Shown here: positions 1-11,830 of the stretch, piece after piece
Layout: each line of letters starts with the position of its first letter
Numbering within the stretch: position 1 is the stretch's first letter
Origin: Cladopsammia gracilis
Lineage: Eukaryota; Cnidaria; Anthozoa; Scleractinia; Dendrophylliidae
Length of the DNA stretch: 64,000 nucleotides
Direction of reading: 5' to 3'
Assembly: GCA_022457155.1 (NCBI GenBank)
Contig: JAJGOT010000156.1
Coordinates: forward strand, 186,001-250,000
Position numbers and translations under genes: made by a program
Notes under the pieces: generated by a model
Seen by the model: the letters and a program-made list of their open reading frames with translations, nothing else
Told to the model about the DNA's origin: nothing
Database searches by the model: none

Positions 1-1085
1 AATTGTCTAGAAATTCAGTAAGTAAGTTTTCCTTTAACATTTTTTTGAATTCATTTACTGTCTTACATAACTTAAGTAAGGGGTTCAGAGAGTTCCAGAT
101 TTTGACAGTCCTGTAATGAAAGGTTCTCTGTCCTGTTGCTGTTTTGAGGAGAGGGATCTGAAGTGTTGAGGATTCCTGGTTGTGCGCGTTGAGATGTCAG
201 ATCGTTTTATGAATTGTTCTGTTAAGCTCTTTGGTGTGCATCTGGTTATGCATTTGAAGGCCACGATGGTGTTTCGATAGTATAACTATAGTTGTTGCCG
301 GATAGGGATCCATTGTAATTCTTTCAGAACTGGAGTAACGTGGTCGTATTTCTTTGCTTCGCTGATTATGCGGCAGGCAAAGTTCTGTACTTTTTGGACT
401 TCGTTTAAATTGTTTTCGGATGAGTTACTCCAAACGTTGGAACAGTAAAAAAGCTTACTGAATACAAGAGCATAGTAGATACAGTGGATGTTGTATGGTC
501 GTTGTATGTTAAGTTGGAGTCCATTGTTACTCCTATAGTTCTTTCACTGATTTAGTTGGTGATAGTTATTTACCCAGTACGGACAGATGGAAGTGTTCAA
601 CCTTACTGACCATCAGTCTGCTACCGAAGATGATTGGTTCGGTTTTATCAGGATTGAGTAAGAGTTTATTATTGAAAGTCCAATGGCAAATTCCCTTCAG
701 TTCTTCGTTCATTTTGCCTATAGCATTTGGCCGATCTTTAAGGCTAAAGTTGAGCGAAAGATTTGGTATCGTCGACGTAGCTCTGTGCTGAGCAGTATTT
801 GGGCACCGCGGGAAGATTGTTTGTGTATAGGCTGAATAAGAGAGGCCTTAATATGCTTCGTTGCGGTACAACGCTGGTCACAGGTAGTCGTTCAGAGGTG
901 GTTGTTTAAATTCTTACTACCTGGTAATGTGATGAGCGATAACTTTTGAACCATTGGGATAGATGAAAAATAGAGCCCAGCATCCTTCAATTTCATGATC
1001 TGAGTGTTGTGCTCAATGCTGTCGCATGCTTTGCTAATATCTAGCAGTACTGCTGCAGTTAGGTTTTTCTTCTTGATGTTTTTAA
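1..1085 (-). pseudogene. Degenerate non-LTR retrotransposon reverse transcriptase fragment
   Basis: Read on the minus strand, this stretch gives discontinuous pieces of a non-LTR (CR1/L2-like) reverse transcriptase. Near 950-1060 the frame reads like the RT motif around a catalytic Asp (LLDISKACDSIEHN), and near 425-480 it gives a typical post-RT phrase (SKLFYCSNVWSNSS). No single frame stays open, so it is a relic. It runs off the left edge of the window and ends where the NLR segmental duplication begins near 1100. Clade assignment is inference. Confidence 0.65.
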
Positions 1086-1099
1086 GAATGTTGTCTATG

Positions 1100-1768
1100 G
1101 CAGTAGTAACTTAATTTAAAGAAAAAGTAATAGATAAAAGTTGAAGTTGGCAGCATGTCCTGGTCAGAGTGCTGCACTTGTCCTGAGTTCTAAGTTCATC
1201 TCCTAGGACTATGCTGATGCCCAAATAGCTGACATTTTATTTAAATTGTTTATTTTCACTCAAGTTTTCTTATGTTTACTCTTAACATTGTAATGATTTT
1301 GGTCACAAGTGGTATGTACAGTGTAATTGGTAAATTCCAATTGAAGTCCAATTCTGTCTGTAATCATACTCGTAATTAACAAATTGGATCCTTCTATGTT
1401 GTTTGATTCTGTTAATCACTCATATGATTACAGACCATTTTAAAGAATGTATTGCTGCTTGTGTGGCATCTTCTGCCACACGGCCAGCAATATATTCTTT
1501 GTACAGTTTCCGAAAGTTAATTTCTCTCAGAATATTCCACACTTATTACTCAGTGTGACGTGATCTGATAAAGTCCATTTTGTTAGCTTATTCTTTGATT
1601 TATGCTAATAAGGCAACATGTAAACAATTATATGAGCTAAGACTCCAAGGATTTCCTATCAGTATACTGAATAAGGGCATGTTGTCGCAGATTAACTCCA
1701 ATAGCAGTGTGAAATCTCCATGTTCATGGCACATGTTAATGAATCATTACTTATTCTATTGTTTCCAG
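1100..1768 (+). other. Intronic sequence upstream of the NACHT-LRR exon, copy A; contains the Polinton empty site
   Basis: This segment aligns by eye with 32918-33865 joined to 54681-54887. The other copy carries a 435-bp TIR element (33077-33511) and the Polinton, both missing here. GATAAA at 1567-1572 occurs once here, whereas in copy B it flanks both Polinton ends. The segment ends in a pyrimidine-rich tract and AG (1767-1768), a credible 3' splice site. Any ATG here, such as 1720, is probably intronic. Confidence 0.7.
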
Positions 1769-4700
1769 CAGGCACAGACATTTCAATTGTTGTGAAGTTG
1801 CTCAAAGCTGAATACAATAGACGTGCTCAGTTGAGGCCGCTTCTTTGGGATAACACCATCCAGTTACCCCTAGAAAACGTCTACACTAGATTGAAAATTG
1901 TTTCAAGACGAAAAAAAGACATCAACGTAAAAGGTATTGAGGTGAACTTCAACTTGTTTGACATCTTCAAGGCTCGTGAAGATGATGACATGAACATTTT
2001 CGACAGCTTCAATAAGGCACTTCAAAAAGACGATGAGGTGAACATGTTCAACATCTTCAAGGCTCTTGAAAAAGGTGAGGATGTCATGACACTAGTAGAG
2101 GGAAACCCAGGAATTGGTAAAACTACGTTTTGCCTTAAACTTGCTTATGACTGGGCAAATGGAAAAATTCCAACAGAGTTTTCATTTCCCAAATTCGAAT
2201 TTGTGTTGCTGCTGAAATGTCGAGACATTGGTGGAGATATAATGGAAACCATCAGTGAACAACTTCTCCCTAAAGATATAGAGGTGAAGACCAAAGAGAA
2301 GCTTTTTGACTTCATAAAGAACATCCATAACCAGGAGAGCATTTTAATCATTTTGGATGGTTTGGATGAGCTTCCTGAAATATCACAACATCATGTGGAT
2401 GAACTGCTTCACAGAAGAATTTTACCATTTTGTTATGTCTTGGCCACTTCCCGACAAGAACGAGGAATTGAAGTGCGAAAGAAGTTCGCTTTTGACATTC
2501 ATTTGGAGATCAAAGGATTTACAGAAAGAGATGCTTTTGAGTATATCAGAAAACACTTTGAAAATATTGGTCCAGGGCATTCATTAAAGGGAGAGAGGCT
2601 CATAGGAGAGATTAAGGAAAACACGTTTTTACATGCCCTACGAAGTAATCCGCTAAATTTACTTCTTCTTTGTGTTATTTATGAGGACTATGAGGGGGAA
2701 CTGCCAACTTCCCAGTCTACGCTTTACCAAGTCATTGTCCAATGCCTTTTAAGAAGATATTGTGCAAAACGCAATCTGGTGGCCCCTGAGGACAGCAAAG
2801 CTTTAGAGAAAAAATTTAAAAAGGACATCCTCGCACTGGGAAAGCTAGCTTGGAAGTGCCTGCTAAACGATCGCCAATGTTTTCGTGAAGACGAATTGAA
2901 AGAACTTGAAAGCAGAAACAAAACACTGGTAGCTCGCGAAATAGGACTTCTTTACAAAGAAGAAAGTCTGAAGAGATTAAAGCCACAACACGAGTACTAC
3001 TTTCTTCACAAGACCTTCCAAGAGCACCTGGCAGGGTCATATGTTGCCTACAAGTTACGAAGAAACCAGTTTAATTTATTTGAGCATTTGAGCTTTGAGG
3101 ATGTGGTGGAAAAATATCGACAAGTGTTTCTTTTTGTGTCCGGTATACTGGGTGAGGAAGCAAGTATTCTATTCACACAGATTGGTGAGAAGCTTAAGAG
3201 CTCAGGTGACTGGGATTGGAACCTATGCAGTGCGGAGGAAGCAAACTTCTTTACAGAAAGCTTCACTGAAAGTGGAAATGCTGAACAAATGGCAGATACT
3301 CTTTTTTCTTTTATACCTTTTCCACTGGAAATTACCATTGATTCGTCTTTGCCTGCCACCTTTATGCCAGTTATGATGGCTTGCAAAAGCTTTTCAAATG
3401 TACAGAAGCCTGCTGCTCTTAAAGTAATTTATGATGATCGAGAAGAGGCAGTCTTAGGCTATGAAATTTTCAACTCTGAAGACGTAGTAGATGTTATGGA
3501 ATCCTGCTCGCAGCTGAGGACTGTTAGCCTTTCTGTCCCTGAGATGAATTCATCACATGTTGACCGTCTATTACAAGGTTTGTCTGCAAGCAGGTGTTTG
3601 TCAGAGTTTTCTATTAAAGTGCGTTTCCCTATCCCTTGTGATGCGGCTGCTCTAATTGGCAATGAATTGGCAGCACACCAGACCTTAACAAAAGTAACAT
3701 TAGCATTGCCTGGAAAATGTGGCGAGGCTTGCTTCAATGCTTTTGAAAGTGGATTGTCTGCTGATACCTCACTGACAACTATTAGACTCGAGTTTTATGA
3801 CCCAATGAGTGATACAGCTATTAGGGCCTTAGTAAAGATTTTATCAAACAAATCATTGAAATCTTTGTCTCTCGTCATTTATGGAGATATGCAGGATTCA
3901 TTAGCCGCTGCTCTCAGGAAAGCACTAGCAGGACCGACCATCTTAAAAACTCTCGATCTACGTCTTGATGGAAAGCTCAGTTTCACTGGTGCCAATTTCC
4001 TAGAAAAAGGCCTGCTAGAAAATAGTTCTTTGAAAGATTTGAGAGTGTTTTTCCGTGGAGAGCTCCCTGGCAACTGGCAGTCGGCTGTGGAAAATCTTCA
4101 TTTGACAAAGAAAGCACTAGTTACCTGTACTTTTCATCCAAACACCTGGGTCAAAGTGGCAGACGATCAGATAGCTCATTTTCGTCCTGCTGTGGTCGAG
4201 AAAGGATTGGTTACAAAACAGCACTTGACTGTAAACATTTGGGGTGAGCTGAGTTGTGAAGGAACAGAAGCTCTTTGTGAAGTCTTGGTACATTACCTTC
4301 TGTCAAGTCTGACTTTAAACTTCCACGGAAAATTAACTGTTGGCGTTGCTGATTGCTTTGCAAAATGCCTAAAACCACACAAGGCACTGTCCTCCCTGAC
4401 AATTAATATTTGGGGCGAGTTGACCACAGAGGGAAGTACTGTTCTTCAGGAACTATCAGATAACAACAACCTAACTGTTCGGATAAAGGCACATGACGTG
4501 CGTGTAGTTCCTGATGAATTGAACAATGTCCTTGATGTCTCAATCCGCAGTCCTGCATCATTGGCATGGCTCTTCTCTAAAGTCAAGAATACCAGGAAGG
4601 AAAAGCTCATTCTTACAATCAACAACCAAAGTGGTGCAATTAAAGGCTGGACACGCCATCTAGGGGACGCTTTGGCAGAAAACGCATCACTGACTGCACT

Positions 4701-5661
4701 TGATCTTACAATCACCAACTACATGATGATTGATGCAGACTTGGGGAAAGGCCTTGGCGAGAATATGTTGCGAAGCACTTCATTGACGTCTTTTAGTCTG
4801 ACAATCAACAACTACAGTAACATGACGGAAGGCTGGGACTGCATCCTGGGTGACAGCTTGGCCAAAATGTCATCATTAACTACACTCAGTCTTGCAATAA
4901 ACAATCATAATGAGGAGAGTGGATTCGGAGGAGAAGGTCTGAGTCACAGCTTGATTGCAATCAAGTCATTATGTACACTTTCTTTTGTAATCAACGATGG
5001 AGATAAAAATAGATTCTGGATTGAAGTTGTGCAAAACTGTTTGGAGCAAAACACTTCACTGAAAAAACTCTGTCTTACAGTCAACAGAGAGAGGACTGAC
5101 TTCAGCCTGGGTGAGATCACAGACAGTCTGGCGACGGCTACATCATTAAATGAACTAACTCTGACAATTAACAGCATTGCTCTGGACAACTTTCGCGAAT
5201 TATTTTTTTTTAACGGTTTGTCAAAAAACGAGTCATTAACTACACTAACTGTGACAGTGAATGATTACCAGGCCTCGAGCAATGAAGACCTGGTAACCTG
5301 CCTAATTCGGGATTTGGTGACAAACACCTCTATAACTACACTCACCTTGACAGTGAATGACTACTGCAATTGCTGTGCCAAGCACCGTTATTTTGATATG
5401 TCTGATTATGTGACAGTAAATACACCACTAACTACAGTCAATCTGACAGTCAACAGCTGCAGTAAAGCTACTGAAGACTGGTTACCAGTCCTTTGCCACC
5501 TTTTGATAAAAACGTTCCCGTTAACTACACTGAGATTGCAAGTTAACAACCAATGTGCTACAAGTGGAAGCCGTATATATGACTTTAGTAGACTTTTGGA
5601 AGAATGCAGATCATTATCCTTACTTGACCTCACTGTAAGTTTTTATGGTAAGGACAATTAG
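1769..5661 (+). CDS. NACHT-LRR NOD-like receptor, large terminal exon (copy A)
   Basis: This is a STAND-type NTPase immune receptor (NLR) exon of about 1,296 codons. The NACHT domain shows Walker A (GNPGIGKTT, nt 2101-2127), Walker B (ILIILDGLDELPE, nt 2341-2379) and a sensor-like TSRQERG (about 2446-2466). After a helical linker with FLHKTFQEHL comes a long series of leucine-rich repeats (about 3500-5640) with the recurring core SLTTLTLTVN and related variants. NLRs are cytosolic sensors that oligomerise on ATP. The exon start is set by a splice acceptor at 1767-1768 rather than by the ATG at 1720, because the frame is phase 1 and fits the exon structure of the second copy. N-terminal exons would lie left of the window, or may be absent because the duplication begins inside the intron. 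No internal stop is seen. Copy B is 54888-58831. Confidence 0.85.
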
Positions 5662-7074
5662 TGCTTAAAGCTTAAATTTAATGGCAAAGCAGTAATTAAA
5701 ATTCCTGGGCTTCACACAGCAAAGTAAAACCATACACAGCGAAATGTAATCACAACAAAAAATTCGACTAAAAATGAAAAGGTAACAAAATTCCCTAATC
5801 TGAAGGGGATTTGTCACGTGATGTTTCTGTTTGGGCCTGGTCGCACTTCAGTCAAAAACAAAAATTAGCCAATGCAAAAATTTCCAAAAATTTAAAACCG
5901 CAAATGGAAGTTCCAAAAATTTGAGGTCGCGCTGTCTGTCCATTCTGTCGAAAACATACACATAATGACATGAAAACAAAAACATTCCACAAAAAGCGTG
6001 TCCCTCCGAAAGCGGTTTCTTTTGTTTTCGTCGATTTTTCATAATCGACCTGCTTCACCCATACACTACGGCGTCTTTGAAGTTTAGCCGGAATTTCCAT
6101 TTTTTTTTTCATATTTGCGAAACACCGGTCGCATTAGGAAACTTGATGTGATGAGTTTTATCTTAAACAAAGACAAATTTGATCAAAATTTCCCTAGTGC
6201 GACCAGGCCCTTTGTCGAACCTTGACGAGAGTTTCTTTAATTTTAAGCATCAGTCTTAATTATGAATTCAAATAAGATTGATCTGTAAATTCATATAATA
6301 ACAAAGTCTCTGTACAAGTTGTTTGGACATTTTATACAACATGGCCTAAGGGACGGACCATTATTTTTTTGGCGGGAGGTGAAAATTTTCACATGCAAAC
6401 ATTTTTTTTATATGCGGCACCCGCTGCAAACCGAATTTTTTTTTGTGCGTCTCCGTCCAACTGCCATACTTTCAGCAGACATTTTTTTTCTTTATTTATT
6501 GCTTGCATACAATTTATTTCAGTATTTATAGCCTCTGCAAACTATTTATTTTAAAATTTTCCAACACCCCACCCCCGTCCAAAAAAACAAATGGTCAACT
6601 TTGTTTCTTTCAACCCCGCAGAAAGGTTTTGCAGATATTTTATTTTCGCTGCTTGTGTTTTTCAAACCATCCATGATGCAGTTTAGGGGTTTGAACTGTT
6701 TCAAGATCCGTTTTTGAGGTCAAATAGCATAAAAAAGCGTGAGCTGTACCCCTTTATGAAATCGTAACTTCTTCATAAAGGCATTATGACCTCTGGTAGA
6801 TTAGTACCCCGAATGCAATCTCTGTCAGTATAGAACTGACGTCTGAACATGCCTTAACATACAACATCGTTATAAAAGTTAAAAAGTTCGGCCTCAAAAA
6901 TTGTTATCGAACAGTATGGCCGAGCTTATTGTGGTTACATAAGTAGCTCCCGCGATGCCCTTATTTAAAGACTACAATGCCTTATCTTTTGTTTACGGAA
7001 GCCAAGTTACTGGTTTATGTCGTTTCAAGCCACATCACGCTTTCTTGTATATTTCTTCTGTGATAAGCGCACGT
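5662..7074 (+). other. 3' flank of NLR copy A, non-coding
   Basis: The first part (5662-6212) is shared with the flank of copy B (58832-59072 plus 60589-60640). The single TTAA at 6163-6166 is the empty site for the piggyBac-type element of copy B. From 6213 to 7074 no credible gene is seen; this part is AT-rich with T-runs. Short open frames here lack any recognisable domain. Confidence 0.6.
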
Positions 7075-7465
7075 TAAGGCTGGGTTCACACTATACTGAA
7101 TATCGTCTGCGTCAGTGTAACACACATAACGGTTCAACCGTCCTTTGTTCACACTGGAATTTTGCGTGCCAATTTCATAATCACAGGTTCCAATTTCTCC
7201 AATTTCGTTCTAACTCGTGCCAATTTCGACGCATTTTTTTTTTTTGGCGTAGTGGTCCTCGAAAATGAAACATTTTTTTACCTTTTGTTCCAATACTAAT
7301 GTACACACAGGGCACAGCATTAAACACAAAATCTTTGTTGAATTAGCTTTGGCACGGTACCTGTACAACGCTAGTGTGAACAAGTTGTGCCGTGTCTGTT
7401 CTGTCTGCCGTGTCTGTCTATTCGATATTTTGTATTTGCTGTATAGTGCGAACTTAGCCTTGTGT
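7075..7465. repeat. MITE with inverted ends (AAGGCT...AGCCTT)
   Basis: The left end AAGGCTGGGTTCACACTATA is matched in inverse at the right end (TATAGTGCGAACTTAGCCTT). No coding capacity is visible inside. A related but diverged inverted-end sequence lies at about 60661-61175. The ends suggest a non-autonomous hAT-like element; the family is inferred. Confidence 0.6.
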
Positions 7466-7514
7466 GGAAAATATGCTCTGCTGATGAATCCCAAGTAGCC
7501 TTCTATAAATAATA

Positions 7515-7776
7515 CCAGAAACCCATAAGTGGGTTGAAACGTGTAACGCGCATTCACAGCTTCCGAATATTCATTATTTTTTAGTACCATATTTGGAAAC
7601 CCCTCGGTCCCTCGAGATTGGAAGCAAGTTCTAGCGAATTGATTGGTCAATTTTTTTATCTTGATTTTCCAAATATGGCTGTAACAACTTCTTTGCAAAT
7701 TGAATAATCGAAAGCTTGTTTTGAAGCGTACAAGAGACAGTTGCACGTTTCAACCCACATATGGGTTTCTGATAAT
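7515..7776. repeat. MITE with inverted ends (AGAAACCCATA...)
   Basis: The left end at about 7515-7542 (AGAAACCCATAAGTGGGTTG) has an inverted partner at 7744-7772 (CAACCCACATATGGGTTTCT). The copy lies in NLR copy A's 3' flank and is missing from the corresponding place in copy B (near 61240), which supports insertion after the duplication. Confidence 0.6.
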
Positions 7777-7780
7777 AAAC

Positions 7781-7920
7781 ACTTAATGACTGGTCCCGAG
7801 GGAAACAGTGAATTTTGTTTCCCGAGAATCTCGATGTTTCCCGAGACGAAGTCGAGGGAAACATCGAGATTCGAGGGAAACAAAATTCACTGTTTCCCGA
7901 GGGATCAATCATTAAGTGAT
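7781..7920. repeat. Long imperfect palindrome, CACTTAATGA ends
   Basis: The segment starts CACTTAATGA and ends TCATTAAGTG. Internally GGGAAACAGTGAATTTTGTT is followed by its inverse about 80 bases later. Almost the whole segment can fold on itself, and open frames across it are by-products of the palindrome. It is most simply a snap-back MITE. Confidence 0.6.
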
Positions 7921-8086
7921 TTGTTATATAGCAACACACACAAAAAAAAACAACACAAGACAGTTTGAAAAACACGCCGAGCACTCGATCCATCATAATC
8001 ATGCCACCTTTTGTCACGGTCTGATCACGGTCTGATCACGTGCGCTGGCGGGCAACAGTGCAATGTTACCCTCTGACGTCAAAATA

Positions 8087-8271
8087 GGCCATTTGCACGA
8101 TGACGTCATTTGACTACTACTACCAGAATTCATTTCGTTTTTCCTTTCTTATTTAAATGTTGTAATCCCAGTGCGGTTTAAATAACAATAGCCCTAATTT
8201 GCACTACAAAACAAAAAACTGAAGGATTCTGGTAGTAGTAGTCAAATGACGTCATCGTGCAAATGGCCTAT
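8087..8271. repeat. MITE with about 45-bp inverted arms
   Basis: The left arm (8087-8131) holds GCCATTTGCACGATGACGTC and continues through TTTGACTACTACTACCAGAA. The right arm (8225-8271) is its inverse, nearly perfect. The loop of about 90 bp is AT-rich and non-coding. Confidence 0.7.
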
Positions 8272-8389
8272 TGTTGCCCGCTTTCGCAAATGTTGCCCGC
8301 TTAGCACAATTGGCGGGAAAAAGTTTGTTTGTTAGATGTCATGTGACGATGAATCAACCAATCAACGCGCACGTTGTATTGACAAAAAC

Positions 8390-9239
8390 TCTAGCTATAT
8401 AACAATACATGTTATTACATGGCTGACAATGCAAGACTCCTATGATGGAGTTGAGACTTTTCGCAACCCTAAAACTGAAAATTGTGCTCAAATTGAGTGC
8501 ATCACAGGGCTCCTGCACGGTGGACGAGTAAAAGTACCACATTTCTACTTTCGATTTGGTAATTGTAAATATTCATATTTCCAAGTTTATGGCTGTGTCT
8601 TTTAAAAAGTCCGTTCTGTAATTGAAAAATTGTTCATTAATTGTAATGTGAATAGTGTTTACATTTTAACAAATGTTTATGTTTGGGACTAATGCAACAT
8701 TTGTGGAACGAGTCCCATGTAAATACCTATACAACGTCAACGTATTGCTACTTTTAATTTTTTTTTTGTCAATTGTAGAAGCTCCTTTTTGATAGTAAAT
8801 TAAATACTGGGAATGTTGTTCGCTCCTGTAACAGCGAAAAAGCATGGTAATTGTAGCAGCAAGTATTATTGAGTTTAGTAAGCTCTAACCTAGTTATGAT
8901 CATTTGAGTTGATCGTATCTTGTATGTGGATACAATGAACTTTAAAAAAAAAAGAACTGTACAAATTGTTCTAATGCAGCAAGTTATCAACGATTTTTAG
9001 AGTGTTCATGATGACATTATTTAGTGATGAAATAAACTTTGTTGTTAAGCGATGATGCTGATTGTTCTTGGTGTGATGTGGAGCTTTTCTCCTGCCCTGG
9101 GTACCAGAGGTTTTTGTCTTCGAACGCTTTCTTGAATTAGTTGGAACCATAAGAGGCGTGTAATATGAGGAAACTGAGAGCAGTCAGGGCCATAAGAGGC
9201 GTGTAATATGAGAAACATGAAGGTGCGAAAAAAGGCTGG
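8390..9239. repeat. Duplicated flank segment (partner of 61230-61990), with one or two minisatellite units
   Basis: This segment aligns with 61230-61990 over most of its length and so belongs to the same segmental duplication as the NLR exons. At 9150-9215 it holds only one to two copies of the unit (CCATAAGAGGCGTGTAATAT) that is amplified about 40-fold at 61935-63690. No gene is seen. Confidence 0.65.
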
Positions 9240-9771
9240 TACTTGAAGTTTCACCCATAATAACCTCATACATCCCCAGTGAGCCTTCCTATTTTTCCTA
9301 TTTATTTTATAGGATTCTATAAAACTCCTATAATTGGCCAAAAACTCCTATATTTCCTATAAATACTGCTTAAGTGATAAAGAAAATAAAGCAAGGAGGT
9401 CTAACAGCTCAGACTGAGTTTGTATTAAGTATACAGGCTGTATATGTTGTCACCTGTGGTTTGATGTTATTCCTGGACAGTTAAATCAGACTGGGGGCAG
9501 TATTTCAAGGTAAGACCGTTTTAACCTATTTTCATGGTTACATTATAATTAATAATCAGATGTAAGTACATGTACTTATTGTCTTCTTGTCATTAGAGCT
9601 TCAGCATTTTATGTTGTCTCATATTTAGAGGTTGTGTTCAAAATGTCACTTGAGAAATTTCCTTGCCAAAAAACAGACAGACAGAAGCACATTAATTTGG
9701 TCTTCTCTTAACTGTTAAGGATTAACCTTAATCTTTGAAAGAATAGCCAGTTGTTTGTATGAGCTCATGTT

Positions 9772-10850
9772 TTGTTTAAGGTTACTGGCAGAATTTGGCC
9801 TTTAGTTTTCAGGGCAGCTCAAATTCTGAAGGGTGTGGCATCCCTTACCTCCGGAAAAAAAAACATTTCAGAACAAACCTGCAGAGAAATTGGGAAGTTT
9901 TCAGAAAAAAAGCAAAAGAAGTTTGTCCTGGGAGCCAAATCATTTCTCATAGCTGCAACAAAGCATCTAGTCAACAAACTACCACCTAACAACTTTATCC
10001 TGAGAAGCAGCAAGGTACTGAAACCCGATGCCCGTTCAAAAGATTGGGCGCTAAAGGCAATTTTAATTTACTGAACAAGAGGCTGAAAGTAAGTGTGGAT
10101 CTGGACAAACTGGCTGATGAGTGGAGAATCTATCAGGTATAAACCATCACAGAAGATTGCTACATGGAATTTAAGAGCCACAGAGGCTCATCCGCATTGA
10201 CCACTTCTGGAGAAAGGTTGATGACCTGAAGGGTGCCATGGGTGAAAGGAAATTCCTATCAATTATGAAAGTTGTAAAGACAGCTCTTACTCTTGGACAA
10301 GGTAATGCAGAGGTTGAAAGGGGATTTTCAGAGAGTGGACAAACTAAAAGTGTAACAGATGACAGGGTTCGTCTTAGTGAAGCCTCAATTAATGGCATTC
10401 CGAGCAACAACTGATGGGCTGAAGACTTTCGGCCGTTGACAAAACCAGGATCGGATCGGATCGGATCAATACCCCTGTAGCTCAATAAATTACAAATGGT
10501 TAGGGATAGGGTTACAGGGGTTGATCCGATCCGATCCGATCCGGATTTTGTCAACGGCCAAGACTTTTAAAGGTCCTAGTTCTGTGCCATTCACAAAGCA
10601 ACTCCTTCAGCTGAGTCGTTCTGCGCATGCCCATTATGCTATGCATCTCGACAAAGAGAGGAAGCAGAAGGAGGAGGTCCAGAAGCTGCTTACTCTACAG
10701 AGTGAACAAGCATTACAAATGGAAGCACAGAAACAACTCGCCAAAGAAAAGAAAGACTTGCAGAGCAAAGAGAAAAAGTTAGAAAGACAAGAAACAACTC
10801 AACAAGATAGCATGGAAGTTGGGGGTACAATCTTGAAAGACTTGACTTGA
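9772..10850 (+). pseudogene. hAT-like transposase C-terminal relic
   Basis: Several frames together give a transposase-like C-terminal region. One segment around 10300-10350 reads GNAEVERGFSESGQT followed by DDRVRLSEAS, which resembles the hAT dimerisation region, and a charged coiled-coil tail follows (10600-10848). Frames are broken near 10072 and 10170, and a 130-bp MITE with 8-bp target duplication cuts it at 10430-10559. Flanking CCTATA-rich segments at about 9285-9360 and 11625-11720 may mark the element's ends. Family assignment is inferred from one motif. Confidence 0.5.
10430..10559. mobile_element. 130-bp hAT-type MITE with 8-bp TSD
   Basis: Its ends are CGGCCGTTGACAAAACC and the inverse GGATTTTGTCAACGGCC, with GGATC repeats just inside both arms. 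It is flanked by a perfect 8-bp direct repeat AAGACTTT at 10422-10429 and 10560-10567, the duplication length typical of hAT transposons. It interrupts the transposase relic at 9772-10850. Confidence 0.85.
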
Positions 10851-11138
10851 AAACTTGTACTTTTTTGTTCTCGAAATTCACCAATGAAGTGGACAGAATG
10901 TGCTCCTACATGTGCATCCAGTTTTCATAAAGATGTTTTAATGTTTAAGACTCTTGAAGTTGGAAAGCCTTCTTCATACGGTTAACAACTGTTGAAGCCA
11001 TCTTAATGCTGTTGTTGTTGAAAACCTTATTTGTACTGGAAGGTGATCAGAAAAGTGGATGCATCAAGCTAAGGTTCATAGATTTATTCAAAGTAAAGAT
11101 TTTTATTCTTGGGCCATCGAAGTTTGATGAGAAATAGA

Positions 11139-11350
11139 ACACAAACCGCGGTGATAAACATATTGAACTTATTCATTTTTGATAAAAACTTGACGTTTCG
11201 TATGCTACTACATACATTTTCAAACTACTATATTAGTATCGTTTTTTAACACTAACGGTCACTTTTGAAAATGTATGTAGTAGCATACGAAACGTCAAGT
11301 TTTTATCAAAAATGAATAAGTTCAATATGTTTATCACCGCGGTTTGTGTT
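11139..11350. repeat. Near-perfect hairpin element with about 86-bp arms
   Basis: The left arm 11139-11224 and right arm 11264-11350 are inverse copies with almost no mismatches; both contain ACCGCGGTGATAAACATATT or its inverse. The loop is only about 39 bases. Such a long, well preserved palindrome suggests a young snap-back MITE. Confidence 0.75.
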
Positions 11351-11830
11351 TTATTCAAAGTGTTTTGTTACTCATTCCAAATATGTTGGCTCTTGGATAT
11401 GTATCAAGTCATGTTAACTTATCGTAAGTGGTTGAGTTTTTTGGAGGTGATAAGTGATCATGTGACTGTTGACAACCGCTGTTAACATTTGTTAATCGTC
11501 GTATTGATGAGCACATTCCAAACTAGTGTCTTAGTTTCAAACACATGAAAGCACATTCTTAGGGATGATGTGAACACTCATTAAATTGTTTTTCAACTAT
11601 CATGACATCTGTGTGCGGTCTGAAAATCCTCCTGTAAAACTCCTATATTTTTGTCTAAAAATCCTATACATCTCCCATAATTTTGCTCCTGTGCTCCTAT
11701 TTTTCCTATATAGTTTTTGGGAAAATGGTTAGGATGTATGTAACCTTGAAAAATGCCTGATATATTTGGTTGAAAACTGTGCCTGTTCAACTCTCCAGAA
11801 TCACAGTTAGTAATTTTTCGTGGGTTATAT

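Noticed and set aside
1720..1768. ATG at 1720 as the NLR start codon
   Set aside because: It precedes a good splice acceptor, and the residues encoded before the acceptor are not domain-like; phase fits an upstream exon.
7741..7968. Short ORFs on both strands over the 7.8-kb palindrome
   Set aside because: They mirror each other because the sequence is palindromic; no protein signal.
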